From assembly GCF_016907085.1 (NCBI RefSeq), contig NZ_JAFBBJ010000001.1, forward strand, positions 1,922,001-1,986,000: 64,000 bases of DNA. The letters are read 5' to 3'. Each line of letters begins with the position of its first letter. The stretch's first letter is position 1. Positions 51,449-61,394 of this stretch are shown here, in pieces. Source of the stretch: Clavibacter michiganensis (lineage in GTDB: Bacteria; Actinomycetota; Actinomycetes; Actinomycetales; Microbacteriaceae). The notes beneath the pieces are model-generated. The model was not told where the DNA came from. It did not search any database and saw nothing but the letters and a program-made list of their open reading frames with translations. A program made the position numbers and the translations under genes.

Positions 51449-52150
51449 TCAGCGGTCGGGGCTGAAGTCGAGCGTGCGGCCCAGGACGTCCTCGGCGACG
51501 TCGCGCAGGGGGCGGCCGGTGGCGAAGGCGTGGCCGCGGAGGACGAGGAGGGCGTCGGCCGGCGGGATCCCCATCTGCGCGACCACCATCCCGGTGGCCT
51601 GGTGCACCTCGCGGCGCGAGTACCGGCCATCCCAGGCTCCAGTGTCCTCCTGCGGGCCCTCCGCGGCCATGAGGGCGCGGCGGAGGACCTGGCGGGCGAC
51701 GATGCGGGACAGGGCCGTCGCGTCCGTCACCTCCTGCGCGGAGATGTCGCGCGCGGTGCGGGAGTAGAGGTCGACCGCGCCGAGGCTGAGCCCCGCGACC
51801 ACGAGGGGGAAGGCGAAGACGGCGCCGAGGCCCGTGGCGTGCATGGCCTGCCGGGCGAGCGGCCAGGTCGTGGCGTCGGATCCCTGCACGTCCGGCTCCA
51901 GCACGGGTCCGCGGATGGACATCGCCTCCCAGCACGGGCCCTCGCCGAGGTCGAGCTGGATCTCGTCGAGCCGCGCCGCCCGGTCGTCCGACGCGCAGAC
52001 CGTCTCGCTGCCGAGCGGATCGCCGAGGGTGGACACGGCGGCGCCGCTCATGCCGATGGCGGCCACGAGGGGACCGCAGAGGTCGGCGCCGGCGGACGTC
52101 GCGTGCTCGAGCGCCTCCGCGGCGTCGGCGACGAGACCGCGCCTAGGCAC
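51449..52150 (-). CDS. GAF and ANTAR domain RNA-binding regulator
   Basis: A 233-residue protein with a GTG start. Similar GAF core (LDLGEGPCWEAMSIRGPVLEPDV, FAFPLVVAGLSLGAVDLYS) and ANTAR end (YSRREVHQATGMVVAQMGIPPADALLVLRGHAFATGR). Tandem with the GAF-ANTAR protein at 50668, so the two form an operon-like pair of signal-responsive antiterminators. Some actinobacterial ANTAR proteins lack the phosphoreceiver domain of AmiR, as here. Confidence 0.85.
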   Translation of the reverse strand: MPRRGLVADAAEALEHATSAGADLCGPLVAAIGMSGAAVSTLGDPLGSETVCASDDRAARLDEIQLDLGEGPCWEAMSIRGPVLEPDVQGSDATTWPLARQAMHATGLGAVFAFPLVVAGLSLGAVDLYSRTARDISAQEVTDATALSRIVARQVLRRALMAAEGPQEDTGAWDGRYSRREVHQATGMVVAQMGIPPADALLVLRGHAFATGRPLRDVAEDVLGRTLDFSPDR

Positions 52151-52561
52151 GCGTCCCCGCGCGAGGGGGGATGGCTGTGATCACGAGATCCTCCGTGGCC
52201 CGTCGGTCCGCGACGTCGGACGCGGAGCGCAGGGGCCGGGTACCGACCGCACGCCAGCCTAGCGCCGGGGCGGAGGCACCGGGAGGCGGGCGGGGCCGCG
52301 GGCAGGGCCGGCGGGTCCGCCGGGGCGGACCCGCCACCAGCGGGGTCTGGGCTGGCTTCATCAGGCCTCGTCGCCCGGTCGGTGGCGTCTCGCCGCGGCT
52401 GGGCGCCAGGGCGGGTACCGGATCCAGGATCGTCGTCGGATCCAGGTTCGGATGCGTCCCGCCCCCGGCCGTGCATCGTGATGCCGCAGGGCCGGGGATC
52501 ACGCTAGGTCAGCGCGGGCCGCTGGTCGAGGGACCGGCGACGATCCGCGGAGAATGGATGC
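52151..52561. other. 411-base intergenic region with a hairpin
   Basis: Divergent gap between the ANTAR gene and the oxidoreductase gene. It holds a 10-bp hairpin with arms 52310-52319 and 52326-52335, and the decamer CGGATCCAGG twice near 52420-52450. No open frame here is convincing. Promoters for both neighbours must lie here. Confidence 0.6.
52310..52335. other. 10-bp hairpin
   Basis: Perfect inverted repeat GGCGGGTCCG/CGGACCCGCC with a CCGGGG loop, in the middle of the divergent gap. It could be a weak terminator or a protein-binding site. Confidence 0.5.
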
Positions 52562-53296
52562 ATGACCTCGCCCGACGCCCCCTCCTCCCGACCCGACGCC
52601 GACCGGTCGGAGGCGGCCGGATCCGCCGCGATCGGGATCCTCGGCGCCGGCAAGGTCGGGACGGTGCTCGCTCGCCGCGCGACCGCCGCGGGCCACCCCG
52701 TGCTCATCTCCGGATCCGGGGACCCTTCGCGCATCGCCCTCATCGTCGACGTGCTCGCGCCGGGCGCCGTCGCCACCACCTCGGCGGACGCGGCCGCCCG
52801 CGCCGACGTCGTGATCCTCGCGCTCCCCCTCGGCAAGCTGCCCTCCGTGCCCGTCGCGGAGCTGGCCGGGAAGCTCGTGGTCGACTCCATGAACTACTGG
52901 TGGGAGGTGGACGGCCACCGCGACGACCTCGCGAAGCCAGCCTCCTCCACGAGCGAGCTGGTGCAGGACTTCCTCCCGGACTCCACGATCGTCAAGGCCT
53001 TCAACCACATGGGGTACCACGACCTCGACGAGGGGCACCGTCCGGCAGGCACCCCCGGCCGCAAGGGCATCGCGGTCGCGGGCGACGACGACGCGGCACG
53101 AGCGACGGTCGCCGCCCTCGTGGACGCGTTCGGCTTCGACCCCGTCGACATCGGCCCGCTGAGCGCCGGCCGCGTGCTCGAGCCCGGCCGCTCGCTCTTC
53201 GGCGTGAACGTCGACGCCGAGGAGATCCGCCGCCTGGTGGCGCTCGAGTCGGCGGACGCATCACTCGCCGGGTCCGGCGCCGGCGACACCGAGTAG
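52562..53296 (+). CDS. NADP-binding oxidoreductase, F420-dependent type
   Basis: A 244-residue Rossmann protein. After an acidic 20-residue N-terminus comes [23 protein letters not shown], then [16 protein letters not shown], and [14 protein letters not shown], which resembles the 8-hydroxy-5-deazaflavin:NADP oxidoreductase family of F420-using actinobacteria. It could shuttle hydride between F420 and NADP, although many family members have lost F420 use. GGAG lies before the ATG. Confidence 0.78.
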   Translation: MTSPDAPSSRPDADRSEAAGSAAIGILGAGKVGTVLARRATAAGHPVLISGSGDPSRIALIVDVLAPGAVATTSADAAARADVVILALPLGKLPSVPVAELAGKLVVDSMNYWWEVDGHRDDLAKPASSTSELVQDFLPDSTIVKAFNHMGYHDLDEGHRPAGTPGRKGIAVAGDDDAARATVAALVDAFGFDPVDIGPLSAGRVLEPGRSLFGVNVDAEEIRRLVALESADASLAGSGAGDTE

Positions 53297-53306
53297 CCGA
53301 CCCCGC

Positions 53307-54104
53307 ATGGACATCGGCGGCTCCCTCGGCGAGATCACCGTCACGGTCGCGCTGCTCATGATCCTGGCGGCGCTCGCGGCGGGCTGGATCGACGCGGTGG
53401 TGGGCGGCGGCGGACTCCTGCAGCTGCCGGCGCTGCTGCTCGTGCCGGGGATCACGCCCGTGGAGGCGCTCGCGACCAACAAGCTCGGGTCGCTGTTCGG
53501 CACGTCGACGAGCGCGGTCACCTGGTACCGGCGCACGCATCCGGACCTCCGCACCGCCCTGCCCATGGCGGCGGTCGCGCTGGCGGGGAGCTACGGCGGG
53601 GCGAGCCTCGCGGCGCTGCTGCCGGCATCGGTGTTCAAGCCGCTCGTGGTGGTGGCGCTGATCATCGTGGCCGTCGTGACCATCGCCCGCCCGCGGCTCG
53701 GTGACGTGGCCGCCCTCCGCCACACCGGCCGGAAGCACCACGGGATCGCGGCGCTGCTCGGCGTGGTGATCGGGTTCTACGACGGCCTCATCGGACCCGG
53801 CACGGGCACGTTCCTGATCATCGCGCTCATCACCGCGCTCGGCTACGACTTCGTGCTCGCGAGCGCCAAGGCGAAGATCGTCAACGTCGCGACGAACCTC
53901 GGCGCGCTCGCGTTCTTCATCCCCCAGGGCCACGTGCTCTGGGCGCTCGCCCTCGGCATGGGCGTCGCGAACATGGTCGGCGGCTACGCGGGCTCCCGCA
54001 TGGCCGTCGCCCGCGGCAGCCGCTTCATCCGCATCGCGTTCATCGTGGTGGTCGCGGTGCTCATCGTGAAGGTCGGGTCGGACGTGGTGGCGGAGTGGGC
54101 CTAG
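53307..54104 (+). CDS. TSUP (TauE/SafE) membrane permease
   Basis: A 265-residue protein with about eight helices. The TauE/SafE signatures are visible: AALAAGWIDAVVGGGGLLQLPALLLVPGI near the N-terminus and GFYDGLIGPGTGTFLIIALI after the middle loop. TSUP proteins export or import sulfur oxyanions or organosulfonates. It ends at the left edge of the AT-rich island. Confidence 0.87.
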   Translation: MDIGGSLGEITVTVALLMILAALAAGWIDAVVGGGGLLQLPALLLVPGITPVEALATNKLGSLFGTSTSAVTWYRRTHPDLRTALPMAAVALAGSYGGASLAALLPASVFKPLVVVALIIVAVVTIARPRLGDVAALRHTGRKHHGIAALLGVVIGFYDGLIGPGTGTFLIIALITALGYDFVLASAKAKIVNVATNLGALAFFIPQGHVLWALALGMGVANMVGGYAGSRMAVARGSRFIRIAFIVVVAVLIVKVGSDVVAEWA

Positions 54105-54215
54105 TTGCGTACCATCAAAGCATTCAGCCGTTTGCAGACAAAGGGCCGCGAACAACTGGCTGAGGCAAGTCCACCAGAGCCAACGTAGGCGAGTCGACGT
54201 GAAAACTCTTCGTGC

Positions 54216-55949
54216 TCAAAATAGGATGCCAAATGCTCCACCTATTTCACTTTCGATGATGCGGCGTCGAATGCTTGTCTGGAACCAGGCCGTCGCCGCG
54301 AGCTCGTCGGGGACCTCGTTACTGTTTAGTAATACAATATATTGGCGCTCTTCTTCCGGCGACGAAAGCACCGCTTCCTGCACTTGCTCCAAAGCCGTCT
54401 GTGTTTGCGCTGGGTCAACGCCGTCAAATACAACAGAGTCATGGATAAGGAATCCGGGGTGAACTTCCCTATTCGCTTCCCATAATAACGTCAAGTCATA
54501 ACTGAAAAGCTTCATCTTCTTCACGCCCGTGCTGCTTGACGCAGGTACAGTCAAATCCACTTTATACCCATCCTCGTCCACTTTGACAGTAAGGGCCCCG
54601 CCTTTGCCATAAAGCGACCGTATGACGGCGTCGAATCGAGTAGCGAAATGATCTAGTGTTGACTGGCGTTCCGCCAAGAGGTCTGCGGCGGTAACGCGTA
54701 CTTCGCTTTTCCTGACATTAACTTCCTCCCTCGCGCGCGCCCACCTCCGAAGTGCGTCAAGCTGTAAATCGAGGTCGCGGACCACGGCTGCGAGCTCTAT
54801 ATGAGAGCGCTGCAAAGCAAGTAACTCGTCTAGCACACCACCAGCATGCACCTGCTCGAGAAGACGGGTCCTTTTTGCTAAAACTTTTTTCAGACGCCCC
54901 TCCAGGTCATCCTTGCGCTGTCGCAGCTCTTCAAGTTCAACGCCTAAGTAAGCAACTCGATTTTGATAGATGCGCGCATGAAATTCCTCAACCTGATCTA
55001 AGCGAAGAAGCGCCTTCTTTTTTATGACTCCTGCAAGCTCTAGTCGAAGTTGATCAAGAGTTTCATTTGCGGATGGCCGCTGCGACTCGGCGAGGGAAGA
55101 TTCATGCAGAGACATCATCTGCCGCGTCATGTATATCTCGTTACGAAGCCCGTTCACGTCCGCCGTAAGGTCGTCGGCTTGCTTTATGACGTCGTCTGGA
55201 TCGTCGAGAAGCACGAAGTTTCGTGCATGTTCGGCTACCCGGTCGCGCTCGATGACAGCCTCTTGTCGCTCCATCAAAAGGTCTGCCTCATTTCCCACCA
55301 CCGCAGCCACATACTCCGAAGCGACAGCCGCATCAACTGCCTTATATGCCTGTTCCTCTTCTTTTAGTTTCGCCAGGCGATCGTTTACTGTCCAATCTAA
55401 ACCCAATAGGTACGAAGTATGCATTCTTGACAGACGCGCTGACTGCTGAGCTATGATTTTTGTTGGATCGTCGGGCGCATTTGTCCTGACCACATAAGAC
55501 AGCAAGGTCCGTGCGCTTAAAACACGATCCTCATCAGCCGCTAGCTCCGGTAAGCCGAACAGGGTCCACCCGAGCACCGACTTCCAAGTATCGAGACGAA
55601 AGACACCTTCGTCCATCAATGAAAACCAGGCGGGTCGCGGCCCCTCATTTAGTGCAATTGATATTAAGTTACGCTCCACACCGCAGCGCCTTGACGCCGT
55701 GACGATCGAGTCACCAATCTTGATCGTGAGGTCGAATCTCCAGTCATCATCAGCCAAAGGCTTAAATGCCTGCGGAAAACTGCCACCGAGACAGTAATTT
55801 ATAGCCAGCAAGATGCTAGATTTACCACGCGCATTGCGGCTATCGGTCCGGGTGGCCTTCGCTGTCCGATCTGCTAAGACAACATTCATTCCCGAGGTGA
55901 ACCGGATTGGCGTGAATGAGGGCTTATTTGCGCCAAGCTCGATAAGCAT
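54216..55949 (-). CDS. ABC-3C system ATPase (DUF2326, coiled-coil)
   Basis: A 577-residue protein. Walker A NARGKSSILLAINYCLGG (Lys43) near the N-terminus; long coiled-coil region (about residues 185-440, e.g. VEFHARIYQNRVAYLGVELEELRQRKDDLEGRL); C-terminal head with YDLTLLWEANREVHPGFLIHDSVVFDGVD, where the Asp-containing strand acts as Walker B/D-loop. This is the SMC-like DUF2326 ATPase of ABC-three-component systems, predicted anti-phage/mobile-element defence. ATG overlaps the middle-component stop (TGATG). Codon use is far less GC-rich than in the neighbours. Confidence 0.85.
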   Translation of the reverse strand: MLIELGANKPSFTPIRFTSGMNVVLADRTAKATRTDSRNARGKSSILLAINYCLGGSFPQAFKPLADDDWRFDLTIKIGDSIVTASRRCGVERNLISIALNEGPRPAWFSLMDEGVFRLDTWKSVLGWTLFGLPELAADEDRVLSARTLLSYVVRTNAPDDPTKIIAQQSARLSRMHTSYLLGLDWTVNDRLAKLKEEEQAYKAVDAAVASEYVAAVVGNEADLLMERQEAVIERDRVAEHARNFVLLDDPDDVIKQADDLTADVNGLRNEIYMTRQMMSLHESSLAESQRPSANETLDQLRLELAGVIKKKALLRLDQVEEFHARIYQNRVAYLGVELEELRQRKDDLEGRLKKVLAKRTRLLEQVHAGGVLDELLALQRSHIELAAVVRDLDLQLDALRRWARAREEVNVRKSEVRVTAADLLAERQSTLDHFATRFDAVIRSLYGKGGALTVKVDEDGYKVDLTVPASSSTGVKKMKLFSYDLTLLWEANREVHPGFLIHDSVVFDGVDPAQTQTALEQVQEAVLSSPEEERQYIVLLNSNEVPDELAATAWFQTSIRRRIIESEIGGAFGILF

Positions 55950-56209
55950 CAGGGCCCTTCCTTGGTGATCGCTTTACCGCCGAGCTCTTTGGTGATAAGT
56001 AAGTTACCTTCGAGCGCCAATAGATCCATTATGAAGAGTACGTCCAGAACTAAAGTGAAACGTTGAAAGTCTGAATGCGCGTCCACACGGTCTCGAAATA
56101 TGAACCAGGCCTCTCCTACATTACTGACAATCGGTAGCGCTGCCACGAGCCGCATTGATAGCCCCAAGAGCGAATCCTGCGGGAGAATGTATTTATTTGG
56201 CAGAAGCAT
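55949..56209 (-). CDS. ABC-3C middle component (MC6-like)
   Basis: An 86-residue protein starting MLLPNKYILPQDSLLGLSM, the characteristic opening of ABC-3C middle component 6 (P-N-K plus a short hydrophobic helix and a small winged-helix-like core). The start at 56209 overlaps the HNH gene end (17 bases), and the ATPase follows with one-base overlap. It should bridge nuclease and ATPase. An in-frame ATG at 56260 is further into the HNH gene and has no site. Confidence 0.75.
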   Translation of the reverse strand: MLLPNKYILPQDSLLGLSMRLVAALPIVSNVGEAWFIFRDRVDAHSDFQRFTLVLDVLFIMDLLALEGNLLITKELGGKAITKEGP

Positions 56210-56945
56210 CTGGGGCCTCAAACAGTTCGCAGATCTCGAACAAGTGCACGACGACTGCAATAGCGGCGGCTTCCAGGAGAGCTCCTCGCTTTACTCCCGC
56301 ATTTTCCGACGCTACCGAGCATAAGTAGGCGAACAATTCATCTCCGGCGAGGCCGTCTAATGCACCCTGCGCATATGAGATCAGAAACCACTGCCGAACT
56401 CGATTGGCAAAGCCCGGAGAGATGCCTTCCGTAAAACTGATGTAAGCGGCAACCTGTGTGGTTTTTGATATGCCGACTTTTATGATCCGTCCGGACGCAT
56501 CACTGAGATCGTTGCTTCTCATCTTTACCGTCACCTCAGGCGGCAAGACCAGTTCATCGATCTGGGCACGACTTGCCGATGGAAGCATGCGGACAGATGC
56601 GCAAATTGCTTCCAACTCTTCGAAACCAACCTCGCTCATTGCGTACAGCTGCCCCCGCGTGATTTCCCGCTCGTGCTCATGCTTCATGGCAATGAGCACT
56701 TCCTCCGTGTAGCGCCCCCTTTGCGAGTCCACGATTTTGTGATGCCTTTCGCACAACAGCATCAGATTTGTGATATCGGCGCGCTGCCCATCAGTCATTT
56801 TTTTATCAAACCGAGCGCCGCCAGGGCTGACCGCGGCAATGTGCGCGATCTCAAAAGTCACGGTATCCACGTCAGCCGGATTAACCGCCTCCTCATATAA
56901 CCGCTGGCCGCAATTTGTGAAAGCGCAAAACTGCCCGGAGCGCAT
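56193..56945 (-). CDS. HNH endonuclease fused to ABC-3C C-terminal domain
   Basis: About 250 residues from the first usable ATG. HNH core: Cys7/Cys12 (FCAFTNC), His35 in EIAHIA, Asn60 in TNLMLLC, Cys65, His68 and His69 (ERHHKIVD), a zinc-supported nuclease. Residues about 95-250 are a C-terminal domain that couples to the middle component in ABC-3C systems. In the same frame upstream, 57002-56946 encodes a conserved-looking N-terminal arm (APIAARIALSTAQLKVLL) with no start codon; see findings. Predicted effector that would cut DNA. Confidence 0.82.
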   Translation of the reverse strand: MRSGQFCAFTNCGQRLYEEAVNPADVDTVTFEIAHIAAVSPGGARFDKKMTDGQRADITNLMLLCERHHKIVDSQRGRYTEEVLIAMKHEHEREITRGQLYAMSEVGFEELEAICASVRMLPSASRAQIDELVLPPEVTVKMRSNDLSDASGRIIKVGISKTTQVAAYISFTEGISPGFANRVRQWFLISYAQGALDGLAGDELFAYLCSVASENAGVKRGALLEAAAIAVVVHLFEICELFEAPDASAK

Positions 56946-57350
56946 GAGAAGAACTTTTAACTGTGCCGTACTTAAGGCGATTCTCGCGGCGATGGGAGCA
57001 TCCTAGATCGAGTGAGTGAAATATCGCGACGATACCCGTATCGGCACAATCCCTACTATAAGCCGCCCTGATGATAGCCAGAGGGCTAATTGCTGCCCCG
57101 CGTTTGAGGGTCATGGCCTGGTGTGGCGTGCGTCAGTGTCGCAGCAGCCCTGTGCGTCGCGACTACCGCGCTTAGGGGAAGCAGATGCCCCTCCCCCGCG
57201 TAGGAGTGTCGTGAGGTTCCCCGCCGCCCCGTGAGGGAACCGTATGGATGCGTGAGGACGCCCGATCGCGAGGTGTCTACTCGTCCTCCGTGCCCCCGAC
57301 GGGCACCCGCGTCCGACCGGCCGCGGCATCCCTCAACGGAGGATCCCCCA
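56946..57350. other. intergenic region: right island edge and kdp leader
   Basis: From 57003 to about 57110 the sequence is still AT-rich and ends the foreign island; from there to 57350 it is GC-rich like the chromosome. It holds an inverted repeat at 57174-57178/57188-57192 (AGGGG/CCCCT) and another, GGTTCCC/GGGAACC, at 57215-57221 and 57235-57241, in the kdp leader. The latter could be an operator or leader structure. I see no gene here. Confidence 0.55.
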
Positions 57351-57434
57351 GTGCTCGACCTCGTGTACATCGCAGGCGCCATCGTCCTGTTCGCCCTCGT
57401 CGCCGTCGTCGGCCGAGGAGCGGAGAAGCTGTGA
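57351..57434 (+). CDS. small membrane peptide, 27 residues, upstream of kdpF
   Basis: GTG start with GGAGG upstream (57339-57343). The peptide is one membrane helix, [19 protein letters not shown], ending GAEKL. It overlaps the kdpF-like gene (GTGA). It is either a second KdpF-like subunit or an accessory peptide; the spacing and Shine-Dalgarno suggest real translation. Confidence 0.6.
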   Translation: MLDLVYIAGAIVLFALVAVVGRGAEKL

Positions 57435-57535
57435 TCACCTCGTTCGCCGACGCCGCCGGCCTCGCCGCCGCCGTGCTCGGCATCGCCTCCGTGGTGTACC
57501 TCGTGTACGCCCTGATCCGGCCCGAGAAGTTCTGA
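57431..57535 (+). CDS. kdpF: K+-transporting ATPase subunit F
   Basis: A 34-residue peptide, GTG start, with one helix and the KdpF-like end [13 protein letters not shown]. KdpF stabilises the KdpABC complex. It overlaps both the small upstream ORF and kdpA (TGATG), confirming the operon. Confidence 0.8.
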   Translation: MITSFADAAGLAAAVLGIASVVYLVYALIRPEKF

Positions 57536-59211
57536 TGGACACGCTCGCCGGCATCCTCCAGGTCGCGTCCGTCGTCCTGGTCCTCGTCCTCGTCCACCGC
57601 CCGCTCGGTGACTTCATGGCGCGCATGTACGAGTCGCGCCACGACTCCCGCGTGGAGCGCTTCCTCTACCGCCTCATCGGCGTGGATCCCCGCTCCGAGC
57701 AGACCTGGCCCGCCTACCTGCGCGCGGTGCTCGCGTTCTCGCTCGTCGGCGTCCTCGTCGTCTACGGGATGCAGCGCCTCCAGGGCTTCCTCCCGTACGC
57801 GCTCGGCCTCCCCGCCGTGCCCGAGGGCCTCTCCTTCAACACGGCCGTCTCGTTCGTCACCAACACGAACTGGCAGTCGTACTCGCCCGAGGCGACCATG
57901 GGCTACACGGTCCAGCTGGCCGGCCTCGCGGTGCAGAACTTCGTCTCGGCGGCGGTCGGCATGGCGGTCGCCATCGCGCTCGTCCGCGGCTTCGCCCGCA
58001 CGCGCAGCGGCACCATCGGCAACATGTGGGTCGACCTGCTGCGCGGATCGCTCCGCCTGCTCCTCCCGCTCTCGCTCGTCACCGCGGTGGTCCTCATCGC
58101 CGGCGGCGTGATCCAGAACTTCGCGGGCTTCCAGGACGTCGCCACCCTCGCGGGCGGCACGCAGACGATCCCGGGCGGGCCGGTGGCCTCGCAGGAGGCC
58201 ATCAAGATGATCGGCACGAACGGCGGCGGGTTCTTCAACGCGAACTCCGCGCACCCGTTCGAGGACCCGACCGCGTGGACCAGCGCGTTCCAGGTGATCC
58301 TGATGCTCGTCATCCCCTTCTCGCTCCCCCGCACCTTCGGGAAGATGGTCGGCGACACCCGCCAGGGCACCGCGATCGCGGCCGTCATGGCGACGATCTT
58401 CCTGGTCTCCTTCACGGCGCTCACGATCTTCGAGCTGAACGGCCAGGGCACCGCCCCGATGGCCGCCGGCGGCGCGATGGAGGGCAAGGAGCAGCGCTTC
58501 GGCATCATCGCCTCGACGCTGTTCGGATCCGCCTCCACGCTCACCTCGACGGGCGCGGTCAACTCGATGCACGACTCGTACACGGCGCTCGGCGGCATGA
58601 TGCCGATGATCAACATGATGCTCGGCGAGGTCGCCCCCGGCGGCGTCGGCTCGGGCCTCTACGGCATGCTCATCCTCGCCGTCATCTCCGTGTTCGTGGC
58701 GGGCCTGCTCGTCGGCCGCACGCCCGAGTACCTCGGCAAGAAGATCGGGCCGCGCGAGATCAAGCTCGCGAGCCTCTACATCCTCATCACGCCGACGCTC
58801 GTGCTCCTCGGCACGGCGCTGAGCTTCGCGATCCCGGCCGTCCGCGAGGACGTCGAGGGCACCTCGATCCTCAACGGCGGCCTGCACGGCCTCTCCGAGG
58901 TCGTCTACGCGTTCACCTCGGCGTCGAACAACAACGGATCCGCGTTCGCGGGCCTCACCGCCAGCACCCCGTGGTTCAACACGGCGCTCGGCGTCGCGAT
59001 GCTGCTCGGGCGGTTCCTCCCGATCGTGCTCGTGCTGGCGCTCGCCGGATCCCTCGCGGCGCAGGACCGCATCCCCACCACCTCGGGGACCCTGCCCACC
59101 CACCGGCCGCAGTTCGTCGGCCTCCTCATCGGGGTGACGGTCATCGTGACCGCTCTCACCTACTTCCCCGTTCTCGCGCTGGGTCCCCTGGCGGAAGGGC
59201 TCGCATCATGA
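57535..59211 (+). CDS. kdpA: potassium-transporting ATPase, channel-like subunit A
   Basis: A 558-residue, ten-helix subunit that selects K+. Selectivity-filter segments are visible: [50 protein letters not shown] and [15 protein letters not shown]. Length is usual for the family. It ends with an ATGA overlap into kdpB. Confidence 0.96.
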   Translation: MDTLAGILQVASVVLVLVLVHRPLGDFMARMYESRHDSRVERFLYRLIGVDPRSEQTWPAYLRAVLAFSLVGVLVVYGMQRLQGFLPYALGLPAVPEGLSFNTAVSFVTNTNWQSYSPEATMGYTVQLAGLAVQNFVSAAVGMAVAIALVRGFARTRSGTIGNMWVDLLRGSLRLLLPLSLVTAVVLIAGGVIQNFAGFQDVATLAGGTQTIPGGPVASQEAIKMIGTNGGGFFNANSAHPFEDPTAWTSAFQVILMLVIPFSLPRTFGKMVGDTRQGTAIAAVMATIFLVSFTALTIFELNGQGTAPMAAGGAMEGKEQRFGIIASTLFGSASTLTSTGAVNSMHDSYTALGGMMPMINMMLGEVAPGGVGSGLYGMLILAVISVFVAGLLVGRTPEYLGKKIGPREIKLASLYILITPTLVLLGTALSFAIPAVREDVEGTSILNGGLHGLSEVVYAFTSASNNNGSAFAGLTASTPWFNTALGVAMLLGRFLPIVLVLALAGSLAAQDRIPTTSGTLPTHRPQFVGLLIGVTVIVTALTYFPVLALGPLAEGLAS

Positions 59212-61358
59212 CCGTCCTGACCACCCCCGAGGCGCCGGCCGAACCGGCTCCCGCCTCACGCGCCCGGGCCATCGACGCCCGGCAGCTCGCCGAGGCGCTC
59301 CCCGGCGCGTTCCGGAAGCTCGACCCGCGCCTCATGTGGCGGAACCCGGTGATGCTGATCGTCGAGGTCGGCGCCGCGTTCACCACCGTGCTCGCGATCG
59401 CCGAGCCCTTCACGGGCGGCGCGGGATCCTCCGGCGGCAGCGCCGTGCCCGCGACCTTCACGGCGGGGATCGCCCTGTGGCTCTGGCTGACCGTCGTCTT
59501 CGCGAACCTCGCGGAGTCGGTGGCCGAGGGCCGCGGCAAGGCGCAGGCCGACAGCCTCCGCAAGACCCGCACCAGCACGATGGCCCACGTCGTCGCCTCC
59601 TACGACGCCTCCGGGGATCCCGGCGCCGAGCGCGCCGAGCTCCGCGAGGTCTCGAGCGCCGACCTCACCCTCGGCGACACCGTCGTCGTGGTCGCCGGGG
59701 AGTCGATCCCGGGCGACGGCGACGTGGTGTGGGGCATCGCCTCCATCGACGAGTCGGCAATCACGGGCGAGTCCGCGCCGGTGGTCCGCGAGTCGGGCGG
59801 CGACCGCAGCGCCGTCACCGGCGGCACGCGGGTGCTGAGCGACCGGATCGTCGTGCGCATCACCTCGAAGCCCGGCGAGACCTTCGTCGACCGCATGATC
59901 GGCCTGGTCGAGGGCGCGTCGCGCCAGCGCACGCCGAACGAGATCGCGCTGAACATCCTGCTGGCGAGCCTCACGATCGTCTTCGTGATCGTGGCGCTCA
60001 CGCTCAACCCGATCGCCTCCTACTCGGCGGCGACCGTGAGCGTGCCCGTGCTCATCGCGCTGCTCGTCTGCCTCATCCCGACCACCATCGGCGCGCTGCT
60101 GTCCGCCATCGGCATCGCCGGCATGGACCGGCTCGTGCAGCGCAACGTGCTCGCCATGTCGGGCCGCGCGGTCGAGGCCGCCGGCGACGTCACCACGCTG
60201 CTGCTCGACAAGACCGGCACCATCACCTACGGCAACCGCCGCGCCAGCGCGCTCGTCGCGGTGGACGGCGTCGGCGCCGAGGAGCTCGCCCGGGCCGCGG
60301 CCATGTCGTCGCTCGCGGACCCGACGCCGGAGGGATCCAGCGTCGTCGACCTCGCGGTCGCCCAGGGCCTCGACACGAGCACGCTGCCCCGCGGCGTCGA
60401 CGTGCCGTTCACGGCGCAGACCCGCATGTCGGGCGTCGACCTGCCCGACGGCACGGTCGTCCGCAAGGGCGCGTCGTCCGCCGTCATCGCGTGGCTCGAG
60501 GAGGGCGGCCACCCGCTGCCCTCGACGCTGCACGCCGAGCTGACCGCGGCCGTCGAGGCGATCTCGAACGGCGGCGGCACCCCGCTCGTCGTCGCGACCA
60601 AGGACCCGGCCGGCGCCGGCCGCGTGCTCGGCGTCGTGCACCTCAAGGACGTCGTGAAGGACGGCCTCAAGGAGCGCTTCGCGGAGCTGCGGGCGATGGG
60701 GATCCGCACGGTGATGATCACGGGCGACAACCCGCTCACCGCCCGCGCGATCGCCGCCGAGGCCGGGGTGGACGACCACCTCGCCGAGGCCACGCCCGAG
60801 GACAAGCTCGCGCTCATCCGCAAGGAGCAGGAGGGCGGCCGCCTGGTCGCCATGACCGGCGACGGCACCAACGACGCGCCCGCGCTCGCGCAGGCCGACG
60901 TCGGCGTCGCGATGAACACGGGCACGTCGGCCGCGAAGGAGGCCGGCAACATGGTCGACCTCGACTCGGACCCGACCAAGCTCATCGACATCGTGCGGAT
61001 CGGCAAGCAGCTGCTCATCACCCGCGGCGCGCTCACCACGTTCTCCATCGCGAACGACGTGGCGAAGTACTTCGCGATCATCCCGGCCATGTTCACGGGC
61101 GTCTTCCCGCAGCTCGCGGTGCTCAACGTGATGCAGCTGCACTCGCCGGCGTCCGCGATCCTCTCGGCGATCGTCTTCAACGCGCTGATCATCGTGGCGC
61201 TCATCCCGCTGGCCCTGAAGGGCGTGGCCTACCGGCCGCTCAGCGCCTCCAAGGTGCTCAGCCGGAACCTGCTCGTCTACGGGGTCGGCGGCGTGATCGC
61301 GCCGTTCATCGGCATCAAGCTCGTCGACCTCGTCGTCAGCCTGATCCCCGGCTTCTGA
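59208..61358 (+). CDS. kdpB: potassium-transporting P-type ATPase, subunit B
   Basis: A 716-residue P-type ATPase. Phosphorylated Asp334 lies in [42 protein letters not shown] and the N-domain are present. Hydrolyses ATP to drive K+ movement through KdpA. N-terminal 40 residues are Ala/Pro-rich. Overlaps kdpA by four bases; kdpC follows 36 bases later. Confidence 0.96.
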   Translation: MTVLTTPEAPAEPAPASRARAIDARQLAEALPGAFRKLDPRLMWRNPVMLIVEVGAAFTTVLAIAEPFTGGAGSSGGSAVPATFTAGIALWLWLTVVFANLAESVAEGRGKAQADSLRKTRTSTMAHVVASYDASGDPGAERAELREVSSADLTLGDTVVVVAGESIPGDGDVVWGIASIDESAITGESAPVVRESGGDRSAVTGGTRVLSDRIVVRITSKPGETFVDRMIGLVEGASRQRTPNEIALNILLASLTIVFVIVALTLNPIASYSAATVSVPVLIALLVCLIPTTIGALLSAIGIAGMDRLVQRNVLAMSGRAVEAAGDVTTLLLDKTGTITYGNRRASALVAVDGVGAEELARAAAMSSLADPTPEGSSVVDLAVAQGLDTSTLPRGVDVPFTAQTRMSGVDLPDGTVVRKGASSAVIAWLEEGGHPLPSTLHAELTAAVEAISNGGGTPLVVATKDPAGAGRVLGVVHLKDVVKDGLKERFAELRAMGIRTVMITGDNPLTARAIAAEAGVDDHLAEATPEDKLALIRKEQEGGRLVAMTGDGTNDAPALAQADVGVAMNTGTSAAKEAGNMVDLDSDPTKLIDIVRIGKQLLITRGALTTFSIANDVAKYFAIIPAMFTGVFPQLAVLNVMQLHSPASAILSAIVFNALIIVALIPLALKGVAYRPLSASKVLSRNLLVYGVGGVIAPFIGIKLVDLVVSLIPGF

Positions 61359-61394
61359 TCCCCTCCTCACCGAACCGCAGATAGAAGGAAGCGC

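Noticed and set aside
54105..57110. Island as a restriction-modification system
   Set aside because: An HNH nuclease is present, but no methyltransferase or specificity gene; the DUF2326 ATPase and small partner fit ABC-3C.
57115..57350. c-di-AMP (ydaO) riboswitch before kdp
   Set aside because: I could not match the conserved ydaO cores; only short inverted repeats are visible. A covariance-model scan would decide.
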